Assembly: GCA_019925095.2 (NCBI GenBank)
Contig: CM034401.1
Coordinates: forward strand, 18,446,338-18,510,337
Direction: 5' to 3'
From: Dendrolimus kikuchii
Taxonomy: Eukaryota > Arthropoda > Insecta > Lepidoptera > Lasiocampidae
Length of the DNA stretch: 64,000 bases
The translations under genes and the position numbers were made by a program. Under the pieces are notes generated by a model. The model was not told the DNA's origin. It saw nothing but the letters and a program-made list of their open reading frames with translations, and did not search any database. This document shows, piece after piece, positions 22,433 to 34,561 of this stretch. Each line of letters opens with the position of its first letter. Position 1 is the stretch's first letter.

Positions 22433-22887
22433 TGCAGGACTCGAATTAAAATGCCGTTAGAATTACTATAGAATTTAGTAGAATTATACAAACACGTATA
22501 ACACAGGTACAAATATAACTGAACACAATCAGTTCAAACGTAATGCGCGATTCAATAACACCCGCAAAGTCCGTCACTATATAGATTATCGAATGTACAC
22601 ACGTCTTGTCTCGCTAGTGGTTATCGCTTGACTGCCGACCTCTCCAATGGGCCATTGCTTTATACTGCACCGATACAATATGGCTGCCCGCCCGCGTCGA
22701 ATTTCTTAGAATCAGTTCGACACACCTGTCTAATGACTGCCATAAAAGTTTACAATACACAATAGGCTGTTTTTCTAATTACATATTTTAAACACAAAGT
22801 AAACAAAAGAGGTCCAAATGCGGAAAGGTAATAAAGAGTGTGTTTTATGGTAGGCAGGTGTGCGTCCACTTTTGTCGGCGTGTATCA
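22433..22887 (-). mobile_element. LTR-P solo LTR 2; TSD CTAT
   Basis: TGTTACGAGTTG at the left and GTATCA at the right are bounded by CTAT (22429-22432 and 22888-22891). It is 455 bp. The segment GAATTAAAATGCCGTTAGAA is the inverted end of LTR 1. One substitution damages the right GTAACA terminus. Confidence 0.88.
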
Positions 22888-22891
22888 CTAT

Positions 22892-24629
22892 TATAATTAT
22901 TGTATTTATATAATATGTATGTGACGAATATTAACTATATAGGATTAAATGAGATATCAATGTATCAATGAACTAGTATTACCAGCGGAAGTTCGTGCGC
23001 GTTATCATGATGATGACGTAGTTAAAGAATTACAACCGCAGTACCAAAATAACGCAATAGTAGCGCCACCGTTTTGGCTAGATTGATTTTTACTACAGAA
23101 ATGACACCTATTATCGGGATAAAAAATGTCTAAGTGTTGAGCTCTATGGCAAGTTTCAATTAACTGAGTAGTTTTCACATAATCCTCAGGCACACAGACA
23201 AAACTTCTAAAAGTTGTTTTTTTTTTTTAATTTATTTTACATACTCAACATCCTCTATAGATGTTTTACAGTGTAGGTTGTACTTAAGATACAATACAGA
23301 TCTATATAATGTTAAGATCATGAAGGATTACATTATCAGAAACGTAACTAGAAATAAGATATTAAAAGGTTAAAGAAAATAAAACCTAACATAAAAAAAC
23401 CAAAACGAAAACTAATCTGGATCGTCAAAGGCAGACAAAATGATTAAGTCTATTTTTACTTTGAAAATATAAAGATTAATTACTAAAATTGTGATGAATT
23501 CTCATAAGGGCTATAAATTATTTCGTATTTTGTTTCACAGCTCAATGAAGCCTCAATTAGGTTCGTTATGACCTGTCTGTTATTTAATATAATTCAGTTT
23601 GAATATTATTTTATTTGAATAGAGGTGAGCCAATGTCTGTGACCGTAGACGTGAAAGAAAAGTTATATCTGTCGCAATTGAGCGGTAATTAAATATCCAT
23701 TTATATGACTGCATATCTAAATTATTCGACAGCATTAAGCTTTTAACGTCGTATAAAACTGATGTATTGTTACATATTTGCGAGATCCAAATTTTGATTG
23801 CCGCTGGAACTATCACAAACTTTATTAAAAGTACGAACATTTAATTCTACAAACAACAAATTCAAACCGTAAAGCAGTAAATCGTAATAACATGAAATGC
23901 GTAAAAAAATCTGTTGATGAAAGATTGCCGTTCTGAATGTACACTTAATAACGCTTCGATCGCAGTTGCAACTCAACTAACTCTGTCTCAATGGGTCGGA
24001 CATATATATATTCACAAAATAGACGTGGATCCCCAATAAACATGCATTCATTAAAATTCTAAGACTAGTAAACTTAATCCAAAATAGGCTCCTACGAACT
24101 TGCAGGGAAATTTGTACAATTAAAACTATTTATGATGTCTTACTCGAAGGCCGGCCATAACACAAAGGGATTAGAGATTGAAGATGGTTACTTTTCAATA
24201 TTTATAAAATTAACGCGAACAAATGACAGTCAATAATTAAGGCCACCATAAAAGGATTACAGATAATTTAAATAGCAAATGTAATAAAACACCTGGTAGC
24301 TTATGGGTTATTGAGGTTTCATCTTCTTGTAATACCTCAGTTATAGCAGTATTATTGTTATATCACACGAATATACTTTACTGAAATGATTCGGATACCA
24401 ATGTTATAAAAGTGGTATAAACTGCTTTCAATATTTAGAACGAGCTAAAACCATAAGTATATTGACAATAGAATAAAAACTTTAAAATAGGATAGAGTAT
24501 GAATGGATAAGAGGATAAAGCAAGTAAGTAACGATATACTAATATATTATTTCAGTGTTTCTGAAAGGTTTTTGTTTACTTATTTTATGTTATATAATTT
24601 TTTATTTCTTAATCTATAGTGCTAGGTAA
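22892..24629. other. Longest repeat-poor AT-rich stretch of the first half
   Basis: 23216-23420 starts with a T-run and a 3'-UTR-like text (TTTATTTTACATACTCAAC), perhaps a minus-strand LINE end. The remaining frames (under 90 codons) show no domain. Confidence 0.4.
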
Positions 24630-24639
24630 TAAAGGGTTG

Positions 24640-25030
24640 ATTTGGCGGTGTGAGACTCCTGCGAAAATTTCCATTGGAGCCTGTCTCATGCGACGACCCT
24701 AGTCCATAGTTTCCTTGTCGCTTCAACCAGGTTAATCTTTTAATTGGCCTTCCTCTTTCTCTTTTGCTATCTATCCATCAGAAACCAATTTGTGTCTTAC
24801 TTTTGTCCATATTTCGTTTGTATATGTCTTGCCCATTTCTATTTTGGTTTTAACATATATGTTTAACAACATCTCTCGCTTTAGGGTTATGTCTGATGTT
24901 GAAATTTCTCACTCGGTTCTTAAGTTTTAGGCCTAAAAAGCTTCTTTCAATGTCCGTTTGGCAAATTCGGATTTTATGCATGGCCTTTTTTGTCAGGCTA
25001 TGACTGGCATCGAACACATTTTGAGAGTTT
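24640..25030 (-). mobile_element. LINE-J: decayed RTE-like ORF2 C-terminus
   Basis: Minus-strand codons read DIERSFLGLKLKNRVRNFNI and later KRGRPIKRLTW with several frameshifts and stops. This is the E-R-S-x-L-x-x-x-L-(K/R)-(N/D)-R-(V/I)-R-N pattern of the LINE-J C-terminal domain. It is very old. Confidence 0.55.
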
Positions 25031-25964
25031 TTGACGGGAACTGAAAGGAGATGTTGTGCTGTGCAGTTTTATTTTCTAAAAATGTGTAAAATTACTCTAT
25101 AATGAACAATAGTTGTAGGATATTGATAGTTTTTGAGTAGTAATTATGTGTTTTTGAGAGAAATGTGACCTATATAGCCAAATGTGGCCTTTCGAGTTTT
25201 CACAAGAACTCCGTTGAATTACGTCGATTATAGTCTACAATACAACGGCGTCTGGCTTAAAGGCCTAGTTGCCAAGCCTTAAACTTAAAAAAAAAACACA
25301 TTTTGATGGTTTTGGTTTTGAGTTTCACTGGTAGTTTTCTTTTCAATATATCTCTCATTGATCAGTATTTGTTCCAAGTAGCTTTAGTTCTTCTGTATAA
25401 TTTAATTAGACAGAAGAACTGTCTCAAAGTAACAACATATTATTTGTATCGGTCTGGAACTTTGTTTCAAATAGGTTCCAAAAGCACTTAACGTATATAA
25501 TACCATCTCAAATTTTCAAACGAAGTGAATGTGAACAACTGTTCTCAAATACTACAAAGTATAATTCTTCTCTCGTATATGTAAAATTTTCTAACAACAA
25601 TTCAATTGTAATATGTTTCTACATATTATTATCCATATCAAGATTGCTTTTGAATTTATGTTCATTTGTATGGCTTTTATTACACTGAACGCTTTGCCCT
25701 GAAGCTAGATGTCAGGATGCCCATTCAAGCGGCAATGGACAGCTTACGGAACGATAGAATCGTCCGGAACGTAGACGTAGCTTAGCTGCACAAATAATGG
25801 TAGCCATTTTTCTTTATCGAATGTTATTGAAATTTATTTTGCTGTATCACTTTGATATTTTGCGCTGAAAAAGTTTTTAAATAAACAAAATCGACTTCGA
25901 AATAAAAAGAAAAAATAAATATTTTATAGTACCAGGTTAACCGACATAACTCCCAAATTAGCAA
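25031..25964. other. Unassigned
   Basis: Nothing recognised. A short frame near 25.72 kb (PIQAAMDSLRNDR) is too short to assign. Confidence 0.4.
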
Positions 25965-26222
25965 CTTGAAGTAGCTGTGGGCCGGTCACATTTGCCGCAG
26001 GACCGATGGCCGATGGAGCAGACGAGTCCTGGAGTGGAGACCATGTCTCGGTAAACGTAATGTCGGACATCCTCCAAACCGATGGCCCGATGACCTGTAA
26101 ATGGTCGCCGGTAGGCGCTGGATGAGGAAGTCAGAGGACAGGGATGAGTGGCGCCGACATGGGGAGGCCCACGTCCAGCAGTGGACTGCGAATGGCTGAC
26201 GACGACGACTTGAAGTCGGTGC
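25965..26222 (+). mobile_element. LINE-J: ORF2 C-terminus with (GAC)n tail
   Basis: Plus codons give WAGHICRRTDGRWSRRVLEW, GHPPNRWPDDL, AGRRWMRKSEDRDEWRRH and VQQWTANG, then a stop and GACGACGACGAC. This domain follows the RT in RTE-like insect LINEs. One frameshift lies near 26100. Only the final about 85 codons survive, so this is a 5'-truncated copy. Confidence 0.8.
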
Positions 26223-26239
26223 ATTTTGCAATTTTGTTG

Positions 26240-26552
26240 TTGTTTTTATGCTTTACTTGCCACCGACTTCAACATGTTTTAGAAAGTATTTGTTTCTTGC
26301 TCTTTAGTTTAAAATTGGTTTTGTTTTTGACAAAAAATGTTTTCTACTTTTTAGTTGCTTTAGAAATAATATTTTGAGCGCCTGTAGAAATTGTATTACT
26401 AGCACGCGTGTACAAGTGTTGCCTTTCGAAGAGTGTAAGCGCTCGGCGCGTTGAAGACAACAAAAGTTGCTCTACATTTCCCTGATTCATTATATTCCGA
26501 GGTAGTGACGATGGGACCACCTCAGGAGTACTCTTTCGAATAAAGAAAAAAT
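26240..26552 (+). repeat. Rep-O copy
   Basis: ATGCTTTACTTGCCACCGAC with TTCAACATGTTTTAGAAAGT is followed by GAGCGCCTGTAGAAATTGTA, as at 16.35 kb. Confidence 0.65.
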
Positions 26553-26556
26553 TTAA

Positions 26557-27060
26557 ATGTATGCTGGGACACATAGTAGAAGTGAAACTTCAACGAACAA
26601 GTGGAAAAACGAATCGCAACAAAATTTTAACTTGTAGTTTTAAGTGGCAGGTTTTCAAATTGGACAAGTACATTAACAATCTGCCCGTAAAACTTCGAAT
26701 TAAAACTTTGTTGCGATTCGTTTTTCCACTTGTCCGTTGAAGTTTCACTTTTACTATGTATCCCAGCACACATATTCGATTTTTGGCATGTTTACTGCAA
26801 ATCATGATTTGGTTAGGTTAGGTACATTTTAATTAATGCATTTTTTATTTAAAAATATTTTATTTTATCAACGAAAAAGACTGAATTCGATCCGGAACCA
26901 ATAAAAACATCGATGGTCTATTCTAATATTATGCCGCCTCTCACCACGTCTAGTCTAAGTTTATGCCGCTCTTCCACGCGGCCGTAACGCTTTTTCGTGA
27001 CAGAAAGATATAGAAGATTCACTTCAAAAACATACAGTCGACTTGAGAACCTCCGTCATT
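26557..27060 (-). mobile_element. MITE-N copy 2, inverted
   Basis: The palindromic core is 26557-26773, with arms of about 75 bp containing AACAAGTGGAAAAACGAATC. The 26774-27012 tail is the reverse complement of 8086-8326, including GCCGTAACGCTTTTTCGTGA. Copies 1 and 2 lie 18 kb apart in opposite orientation. Confidence 0.8.
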
Positions 27061-28046
27061 AAAAAAACTACCCGAGCGGTCAATGAAATTAGTCGCAAAA
27101 AACTTTACCATTAAGACTTGAAACCCAAGAATAAATTAAATTTAACGGCACATTAACTTATTCTGATTGCGGTGGAATCAATTTTGAATGTGTAATAAAA
27201 CGAATATTTATATGTATTTTGTAACAATAAAACATTGTTTTATAATTCCACGTGTTTTGTGTGTAACATTTTTCCTACGGCTTAATGGATTAAAATAGCT
27301 CATGGGTTCATGTGTAATTCCATTATTGTGTATGCGTATGTAAATATACATATCTGACGACCTGGATGAAGGTGACGTGCGATTTAGTATGCGAAGTGTT
27401 GCCAGGCTAATGAAAAAATAATATTTTTATTCATTTTGTGATTAAAGAATTTAGGCAGATACTGGCAGAGTTTAAATGCCACATATGCAAATCTCAAAGA
27501 TTATTTAAAAAATCTAGCCAAGTGCGTGACACTCGTGACATACAAAAAGTTCCGTAGAGGTGGCAAACGCCAACTGTTTTGGACGTTTGATAACGGAACC
27601 ATGATACTCAACGGGTAAAAATTCTCAAAGCAATTTTCAATGGAAGTTGTAGGCTTTAGAGAGTAAAATCCAATAACAATTATTTTTAGAATTAAATATG
27701 AATTTATTTATAAAGCGCACTGTACAATATTAGAGACATGTAGAAGGGAAGTAAGAATAAAATAGGTGGCGTTGCTGTTGCATCGCTCTAATGATGTAAT
27801 AGTTAACAGAACTATTTCTTAAGCCCTACTTTATAAGGGGGGGGGGGGGGGGGATTAGGGGGATAAGTTATAAGTTAGGGGGACATATATAATTCTTAAG
27901 CCTGTTGAAGAAAATATCTCGCCACCTATTCACTCAAATAAAACATCCCTGAAGAAGATCGTCAAAATATTTTGAAACCTAAATAATGGAACTTCACATG
28001 ACTGTATACAATAGAAAAAAAAAACAGTTATCAGTTACATCTATTT
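27061..28046. other. Unassigned; G17 run at 27837-27853
   Basis: AT-rich except for 17 consecutive G at 27837-27853 followed by ATTAGGGGG. No gene or repeat was recognised. Confidence 0.5.
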
Positions 28047-28350
28047 CTTTTATTTATTGCTTGAGTTCAGCAGACAGACAAACGGCCCACTAGTGGAAGG
28101 CGGTTACCATCGCCTATGGACATTCGCAACACCAAAGGTACTACTAATGCGCTGCTGCTTTCTAAAGGGGAACCTGGCCACTAATTCCGGAACACAACTC
28201 AAGATTGTTACGGCGGCATACTCTCGACCAGGGCTGGTAGCCATCCACATGGCCAAATGCCCTACCACCTGACTGTGGGTTGTTTTGTCATCTCTTATGA
28301 CAAGCCGCCCGGCCGCAGGAATTGGTATTCTTTCTCCGTTCCTGCACGAT
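28047..28350 (-). repeat. Rep-A copy, diverged
   Basis: Minus-strand copy with small internal losses (GCTTTCTAAAGGGGAACC). Confidence 0.85.
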
Positions 28351-28887
28351 ATGGCGTCCTCTACCTCTAATCATAATTTTTCACGATTTTATTATCGCAT
28401 TTTTAGCGACATATAGATTACATATTCCTCCAAAATTTCATAACTACATACCCGGCAGTTTTAGAGAAAACGGTTTGTGAATTATAAAGAAAGCCGGACA
28501 ATCCAACATGACGTTTCTATTATGGTCTCATTCTCGTTTCGAAATGTGCGTAACGAAATTATTAAGATTTACGGGAAATGGTTTCATTTTTTTAATTTGG
28601 CAACCCTTAGAAGTACCTAAATAATACACTATCGCTCGCGGATTTAGCAATGTCACAATGACAAAAGAAAATGCGCTCCGAGTTATGACCCACTCGGCTC
28701 CCTTTGTTTGCCTAATGCCCTCACTTTTTTGCAACTTGGACATTCTTTCACCTTTTCTCCCGGTGTCAGGCGGAAAGTAACAGGTGTCGCTCTTAATTTC
28801 ACGCAGGGTTTTGAATCATTTGTTTCGCTAGGGTTTGTTTTTCATGACTGTCCAAATAAAAAATGTTATGTTTATAATATTATTTTG
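28351..28887. other. Unassigned
   Basis: A less AT-rich patch lies at 28680-28830 (CTCCCGGTGTCAGGCGGAAA). No family was recognised. Confidence 0.4.
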
Positions 28888-28949
28888 AAGAGAATGTTGA
28901 ATCGAATGTGTGGTTGTACAAGAATGGCTAAGATGAGAAATGGGTACAT

Positions 28950-29359
28950 GGCGGCAGGTTTCTCGCGACTATTGCTGCTTCGACGAAGTGAGGGTGGAGA
29001 ATAGGCTGCTGGGAGTGTCACATATCCCTCGGCATGCTTCTGTGGATGCGGTAAGGGCCTTCTTCCGGAGGCCCGAGGATGAGTCCAAAAACATTCCCCT
29101 GCTATACCAGAAAAATGAGATGTGGTAAGGCATTTACCCGACTGGATGGCTACCACCCCTGGTCTAAAGTATGTCGCCATAACAACCTTGAGTTGTGTTT
29201 CGGCATTAGTGACCAGGTTCCAGTCTCCCTTAAGAGAGCAGCAGCGCATTTGTAGCAACTTTGGGGTTACAAATGTCCATAGGCGATGGTAACCGCTTTC
29301 CATCAAGTGGGCCGTCTGCCTGTCGCTGAACTCCTGCAATAAAAAATAATAAAAAAAGG
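28950..29359 (+). mobile_element. Chimeric Rep-A insertion with unrelated 5' segment, 16-bp TSD
   Basis: Flanked by TGAGAAATGGGTACAT (28934-28949) and TGAGAAATGAGTACAT (29360-29375), one mismatch. The right 233 bp (29127-29359) are Rep-A from GGTAAGGCATTTACCCGACT onward. The left about 175 bp (AATAGGCTGCTGGGAGTGTC) occur nowhere else in the window. The whole unit moved as one piece. Confidence 0.8.
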
Positions 29360-29429
29360 TGAGAAATGAGTACATAAAATCTTTGAAAGTTACACTTGTA
29401 ACTGAACAATTGAATGCAAAAAGACTAAC

Positions 29430-29524
29430 GGTCTTATTCATATTGAGTTAAATTAAGTTTGTAGGTTTGTTTAAGGTTCTTAAAGAAGCCCACAAACTTG
29501 CTCTAATTCAATGTGAATAAGACC
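29430..29524. mobile_element. 95-bp palindromic MITE
   Basis: GGTCTTATTCATATTGAGTT pairs with the inverted right end, AATTCAATGTGAATAAGACC. The arms are about 37 bp with a few mismatches. It interrupts LINE-D. Confidence 0.75.
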
Positions 29525-29790
29525 ATAAGACGATATGTCTTGAGGAGGAATGAAAATCATGTGATAAAAAGAATCTTAAACCGAAAGTTTAATGGGTACT
29601 AGTGTAAAAGTAGATCAAACAACTTATGGATGGATTGTGTGAAGGATGTGTGGTTTGTGGTGTAATGATACGATATGAGACCTATGCCAGAATAGACGAT
29701 TAAAGAAGGAAATGATATATTGTGCCGAGTCCAAGTGATTGGGACAAGGTGAAAGGAAACAGACAAAAATGTAAATTTTCCTATAACCAT

Positions 29791-30118
29791 CCACGCCGTC
29801 ATGTTTGTCTTTTTATTTATGTAATACCCAATTTTTCATAAAAATAAATCGCTGTATGTGGTTGTAATTGGGCAGAGATCTGTGAAACCTTATGCCATAT
29901 ATAAACCTAGTAATTTTTGATAACAATTCCTATGATATACGTATACACACGAACAAACGGACATAACCGTTGTTTAATGGTTTATTTTTCACTAAACCGG
30001 CTACGGAACTCTGATTAAACAAGCATTGGATACTTTGAATGTCGTAATATATAATAAGCGTGACAGTAATTATATACACATATATGTATGTATGTGTATA
30101 TACCTATATATATATGCA
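29791..30118. other. Unassigned, with TA/TG-rich run at 30070-30115
   Basis: No gene was seen. Confidence 0.4.
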
Positions 30119-30243
30119 TGAGTTCAGCAGACTGGAACCTGGCCACTAATGCCGGAACACAACTCAATATTGTTATGGCGGCATATTCTAGACCAGGGGT
30201 AGTAGCTGTCCAGACGGGCAATTACCCTACCACCTGGCTGTAG
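30119..30243 (-). repeat. Rep-A fragment with internal deletion
   Basis: GAGTTCAGCAGA joins directly to CTGGAACCTGGCCACTAATG, losing about 80 bp, and ends at CACCTGGCTGTAGG. Confidence 0.75.
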
Positions 30244-31039
30244 GGTATCAAGAAAACATTATACTCGGTAAATACATGATTGCCTGGAGAAAGAACAAAT
30301 TTCTACTAAATTCACAAAGAGAAGTCACGGTCTTATATTCACAAAATCTATATATAGCCTAGTCCTTTACAAGATTTCCAATTGCATCCATTTCACGCTT
30401 TTCAATTCAGTTGCAAGTCTAGGATCTTTGAGCGCTTATTACTTTAGTTCTGGCTTTCAAGACAGTAGCGGATTTCCCTCGGGACCTTTGGATAGTTTAT
30501 TGCTCCCCTGATAACGGGAATTGTCGAATCGATGATCTGTGAAGTAATTACTGCTATCACTTATTTTTAATGTATATTTATAAACTTATATAACTTAATT
30601 TTCTGGATATCATTATCTAGAAAACTCTACAGTCGATTTTCGTTGGATGGACATTGAAGGTTCTAAGTTTTACGGCACACCGAAAAGTCAAATTTTACTA
30701 AGTACCTGGATACAATTTTCTCCACGTAATTCAATACATGCATGATTAACAGTGACCGATATTTTATAGGCATTATTCATTTTTTAACCTTATTTACATA
30801 TTTATGACATAAAACTACAAAACTTCTAAATCGAATCAGTAAGTCTGCAAAGCATTTTCCTAGACTCTCTTACGATAAAATCAGAGAAAATCTACCCCCA
30901 AAATATGAACAGGTATAGTATATCCAACTGACAGCGGTGTGGCACTACATTTTATAGTTTAATTGTATAATTAAGTAATCGTACAATAATTATGTATACC
31001 ACCATCGCCACTCCTAATCAGCAATATTCTTGCCACGGG
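30244..31039. other. Unassigned
   Basis: Nothing recognised. Confidence 0.45.
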
Positions 31040-31145
31040 TTGTCTGGAAGAGATCGGTTTTATTAGCGATAAGACCGCCCTTTGTATACAATTAGAATAA
31101 TACTAGTTCGTAAGTCTTCTGTAATAGTGTACATTAAAGTGTTAT
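31040..31145 (+). repeat. Rep-M 3' end
   Basis: GTCTGGAAGAGATCGGTTTT then AGCGATAAGACCGCC, ending near CATTAAAGTG. Confidence 0.6.
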
Positions 31146-31837
31146 CTATAATTAAATTTGTAGTCATGTGACCACTGTAAAACAAATAGTGAATATGTAA
31201 ATCCATAACAGTATGATTGGTATAGTATTATTTGAGAATGTTAAAATTAAAACTTACTTACTTAAAGTTTTACATGTGACAACGCGGATCGCTTAAATCT
31301 GAATAAAAACCTGAAATTATAAAATATTTTAGTAAAATATAAATATGGAACTATTAAATTTTTGGTCTTTAATTCTACGAATAACTTTTATCAACTTTCA
31401 TTAATTTTCAAACTTGAGTTCAAAATAAATTCTTTATTATTTACCTATATAATATGCCCGTTAATTACACGGTTTTGCATAAAGCTATATTGTACCTGTG
31501 TGACGTACAACACAATACCTATGACAGCACTTACAAAACCGCATGTCCCTTTTCAAAGCAACGAAACAGAGGGAGACAGCGAAAAGGGTCGCTATTCAAC
31601 TGTCATCTCTTGCATCCGCCTTCTTTATGAACCCTCGACCACAGAATGTGTAACAGAAGGTTCATTTGTTACGTTACAATGCTGTTAAATGCCAATCATG
31701 ATTTTTACCGACATGCGACATCGCAGTAAGGTATGTCGTATAACTTCATATCCACGAGAAAATATAAAAAGAATAAGCGATGCGATGTTTACAATAAATG
31801 CAATATTTTATATACGATTAAGATATTGTAACAAATA
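31146..31837. other. Unassigned
   Basis: A 108-codon frame at 31362-31688 crosses AT-rich DNA and shows no domain. Confidence 0.4.
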
Positions 31838-32398
31838 TATATAAACTGGAGTTTTTCCCGCGACTACGCTACGTGAAAACCCCTGGGTAGTAGTTTATAT
31901 TACGTACAAAACAAATTAATGAGGTGTTTTTATATATATATAAAAATTCTATACTTAAGTTTCTTCTTGAATTCACTACAATTACAAAGGAACTAAATCA
32001 ATATAGTGTAGACAACTGCACATCAAAACATAAAAAAGTCGCAGCCAATCTAATTTCAAGTATCTAATACGTAATGACTGATATGTGGACAACCTGATAA
32101 CGTCGGGTCATTTGTCATTGAACTACAGTGATGGTTCTCTACATCGCAATTGCAGTGCCATCTATTTTGCTAATCCGTGTATTCGAAGTAAACGACGTCT
32201 TTTATCGGAATAAAAAGTAGCCTGAGTAACGCTCCGTGATATAAGTTAGCTCCGCTTCGAATTTCATTAAGTTCAGTAGTTTTTACATGATACTCTGACA
32301 GACAGACAGACATACAGACAGACAGACAGACAGATAGAAGGACAGACAGAAAGACAGACAGAAAGACAGACAGAAAGACAATAAGACAGACAGATAAA
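31838..32398 (+). mobile_element. Hel-H-type element with (GACA)n end
   Basis: TTTCCCGCGACTACGCTACG near the start, AAAAGTAGCCTGAGTAACGC and TTCAGTAGTTTTTACATGAT near the end, then GACA repeats at 32286-32396. This matches the general plan of the family. Confidence 0.6.
32286..32396 (+). repeat. (GACA)n microsatellite
   Basis: About 110 bp of GACA/GAAA units. It forms the tail of the preceding element and explains the Leu/Ser/Val/Cys-rich frames on the minus strand. Confidence 0.9.
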
Positions 32399-32450
32399 AT
32401 AAAAATTGCATTTGACAAAAAATAAAAATAAAAATTGCATTTTCGGAATC

Positions 32451-32776
32451 TTTTATCCGTGCAGGAACGGAGATAGAATACAATTTCCTGCGGCCGGGCG
32501 GCCTGTCGTAACAGGTGACAAAACAACCCACAGCCAGGTGGTAGGGCATTTGCCCAACTGGATGGCGACCACCCCTGGTCTAGAGTATGCCGCCATAACA
32601 ACCTTGACTTGTGTTCCGGCGTTAGTGACCAGGTTCCAGTCTCCCTTAAGAGAGCAGCAGCGCATTTCTAGCACCTTTGGCGTTGCAAATGTCCATAGGC
32701 GATGGTAACCACTTTCCATTAAGTGGGCCATCTGCCTATCTGCTGAACTCACTCCTGCAATAAATAAATTAAAAAA
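32451..32776 (+). repeat. Rep-A copy
   Basis: Full-length, ATCCGTGCAGGAACGGAG to CTCCTGCAATAAATAAATT. Confidence 0.88.
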
Positions 32777-33974
32777 TCTCCTGGCCCCGTGATTTTTTCC
32801 ACATTGTTAAACGCAATGTACAAACTCGAACCATTTACAGATATTGTATAGATAACGAAAACAAATTAGACCTAGACCCGAAACAATGTTTCAAATGGAA
32901 TTACATCAAATCTATAGGTAGGAACGTGCCACGCTACGTATCTACAAATACGTCAAAACAAGTCGGCCACCTTATACATTACGTCAACCGCACGAGTTCT
33001 TGTTTTATTATTTAACCTGTTCTTTCCATCACTTTTATTCGGTTCAACCGATGGCATACCAGTAGATAGGGCATAATTTGTTTATAAAAAAGAACGAGCC
33101 TTTAAAAGTGCACCTGTTTTAAAATTTAGTGCAAAGCGTACCGTCTGTTAGTATTATATTTTGTGCGGCAATTGTCCCAGACATCACTAAATTACACTGT
33201 TTAGTGCGGTACCGAGTCCTGAGTAAATGTATTCTACTCAATCTGTAGCCGTTGGTATCGCGGGCAACTTGTTGGAAATAATTAAATTCCGTTCCCGTGG
33301 CATTCCTTTATTATTATTTATTGGTATAACTTCCCGATGGGAGGTTACAGCCGATGCTAGGGAGTTGTGCGGGTTCTGTAGGGTTTCGGGTTTCCGGCGC
33401 ACCCGCCTCGTCTCGCAATGCAGCTTGGCATGTTGTTTTATGAAAATGTTTGTTGCAAGTGTCGCTTTCTTGAAAATTAATAGTCGGCCTTTTTAATATC
33501 GCAAACATTCCTTTTGGGTGTTGTAATTTTGGGATTCCAAGTTGCATTAGGTATATTTTGTATATATTACATAATACTCATTTTGCGACATGGTTATTGT
33601 GCTCTGAATTTCCCGTGCGATGTCGATCTGTTTTTAGAAAAATAAATAATAATAATAAAAAAATAAAAGTAAACACTTTTTAGTTGAACCCTTCATTATA
33701 TTTCACACAAAACAACCCATGGCACCAATTGGAATTTCACCATGGTATGAAAGTTGAGTTCTCGAAATTTGGCTAGCTGAAAGTTATCGTCATAATTGTT
33801 GAAACGTCGACATTCCAGGAGATTCTATAATTTAAATACTATAAAACTATATCATAGTTCAGAAAATTGATTGAAATGAACCATATTTATAGGCTAAGAC
33901 GTATACGAAAGTCAAAAATATGTTAAAAATTCGTTCAGAGAGGATTAGCAGATTAAACATATCTATAATAACAA
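32777..33974. other. Unassigned
   Basis: 33240-33440 is less AT-rich, with an 89-codon plus frame (MYSTQSVAVGIAGN) that resembles nothing I know. The rest is AT-rich. Confidence 0.4.
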
Positions 33975-34391
33975 AACGCGCGTCACTGCGCAAAATTTAC
34001 GGAGTGACGCTCGCGGACCGCGTTCGTAATACCGAAGTAAGAAAGAGAGTTGGTCTGAAAGAGAGTGTCGTGGTGAAGGTAAGGAAAGGAATGCTCCGGT
34101 GGTTCGGGCATGTGGAAAGAATGCATGATGAAAGAATGACTAAACAGATATACAATGCAAAAGTGGATGGATGCAGAAGTCGTGGAAGGCCACGACACAC
34201 TTTCCATGATCAAATTGATCGTGTACTAGCAGAAGGTGATGTCAGGAGCCTTAAAAACAGACGAGCGTGCATGACAAGAGTTATGAATGTCAAAGAAGCA
34301 AGTGAGGTATGTAAGAATAAGCCTAAATGGCGCTCTGTTGTACGTGCCTACCCCGCAAGGGAACTGGCGTGAAGTTATGTATGTATGTATG
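33975..34391 (+). mobile_element. LINE-B: best-preserved ORF2 C-terminus
   Basis: The plus frame reads SLRKIYGVTLADRVRN, VRKGMLRWFGHVERMHDE, CRSRGRPRHTFHDQIDRV, NRRACMTRVMNVKEASEV and KWRSVVRAYPARELA, then TGA four bases before TATGTATGTATG. It is the post-RT domain of an RTE-like LINE. There is no RT catalytic core because the copy is 5'-truncated. Confidence 0.88.
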
Positions 34392-34400
34392 ATAATAAAA

Positions 34401-34552
34401 TGTCAGGAGCCTTAAGAACAGACGAGTGTGCATGACAAGAGTTATGAATGTCAAAGAAGCAAATGAGGTGTCTAAGAATAAGCCTGAATGGCGCTCTGTT
34501 GTTCGTGCCTACCCCGCAAGCGAACTGGCGTGAAGTTATGTATGTATGTATA
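34401..34552 (+). mobile_element. LINE-B second insertion, 9-bp TSD
   Basis: ATAATAAAA at 34392-34400 and 34553-34561 flanks a 152-bp 3' piece. It landed immediately after the tail of the preceding copy. Confidence 0.88.
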
Positions 34553-34561
34553 ATAATAAAA

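Larger units (their letters stand above)
28888..29790 (+). mobile_element. LINE-D: ORF2 C-terminus split by two insertions
   Basis: Pieces at 28888-28949, 29360-29429 and 29525-29765 join to the LINE-D text of 42900-43200: RMLNRMCGCTRM, then GTACATAAAATCTTTGAAAG, then TGGATGGATTGTGTGAAGGA and ATTGGGACAAGGTGAAAGGA. It is interrupted by a Rep-A chimera and a MITE. Confidence 0.75.

Noticed and set aside
32170..32601. 143-codon Leu/Ser/Val-rich minus frame, membrane-protein-like
   Set aside because: It translates a (GACA)n microsatellite and antisense Rep-A.
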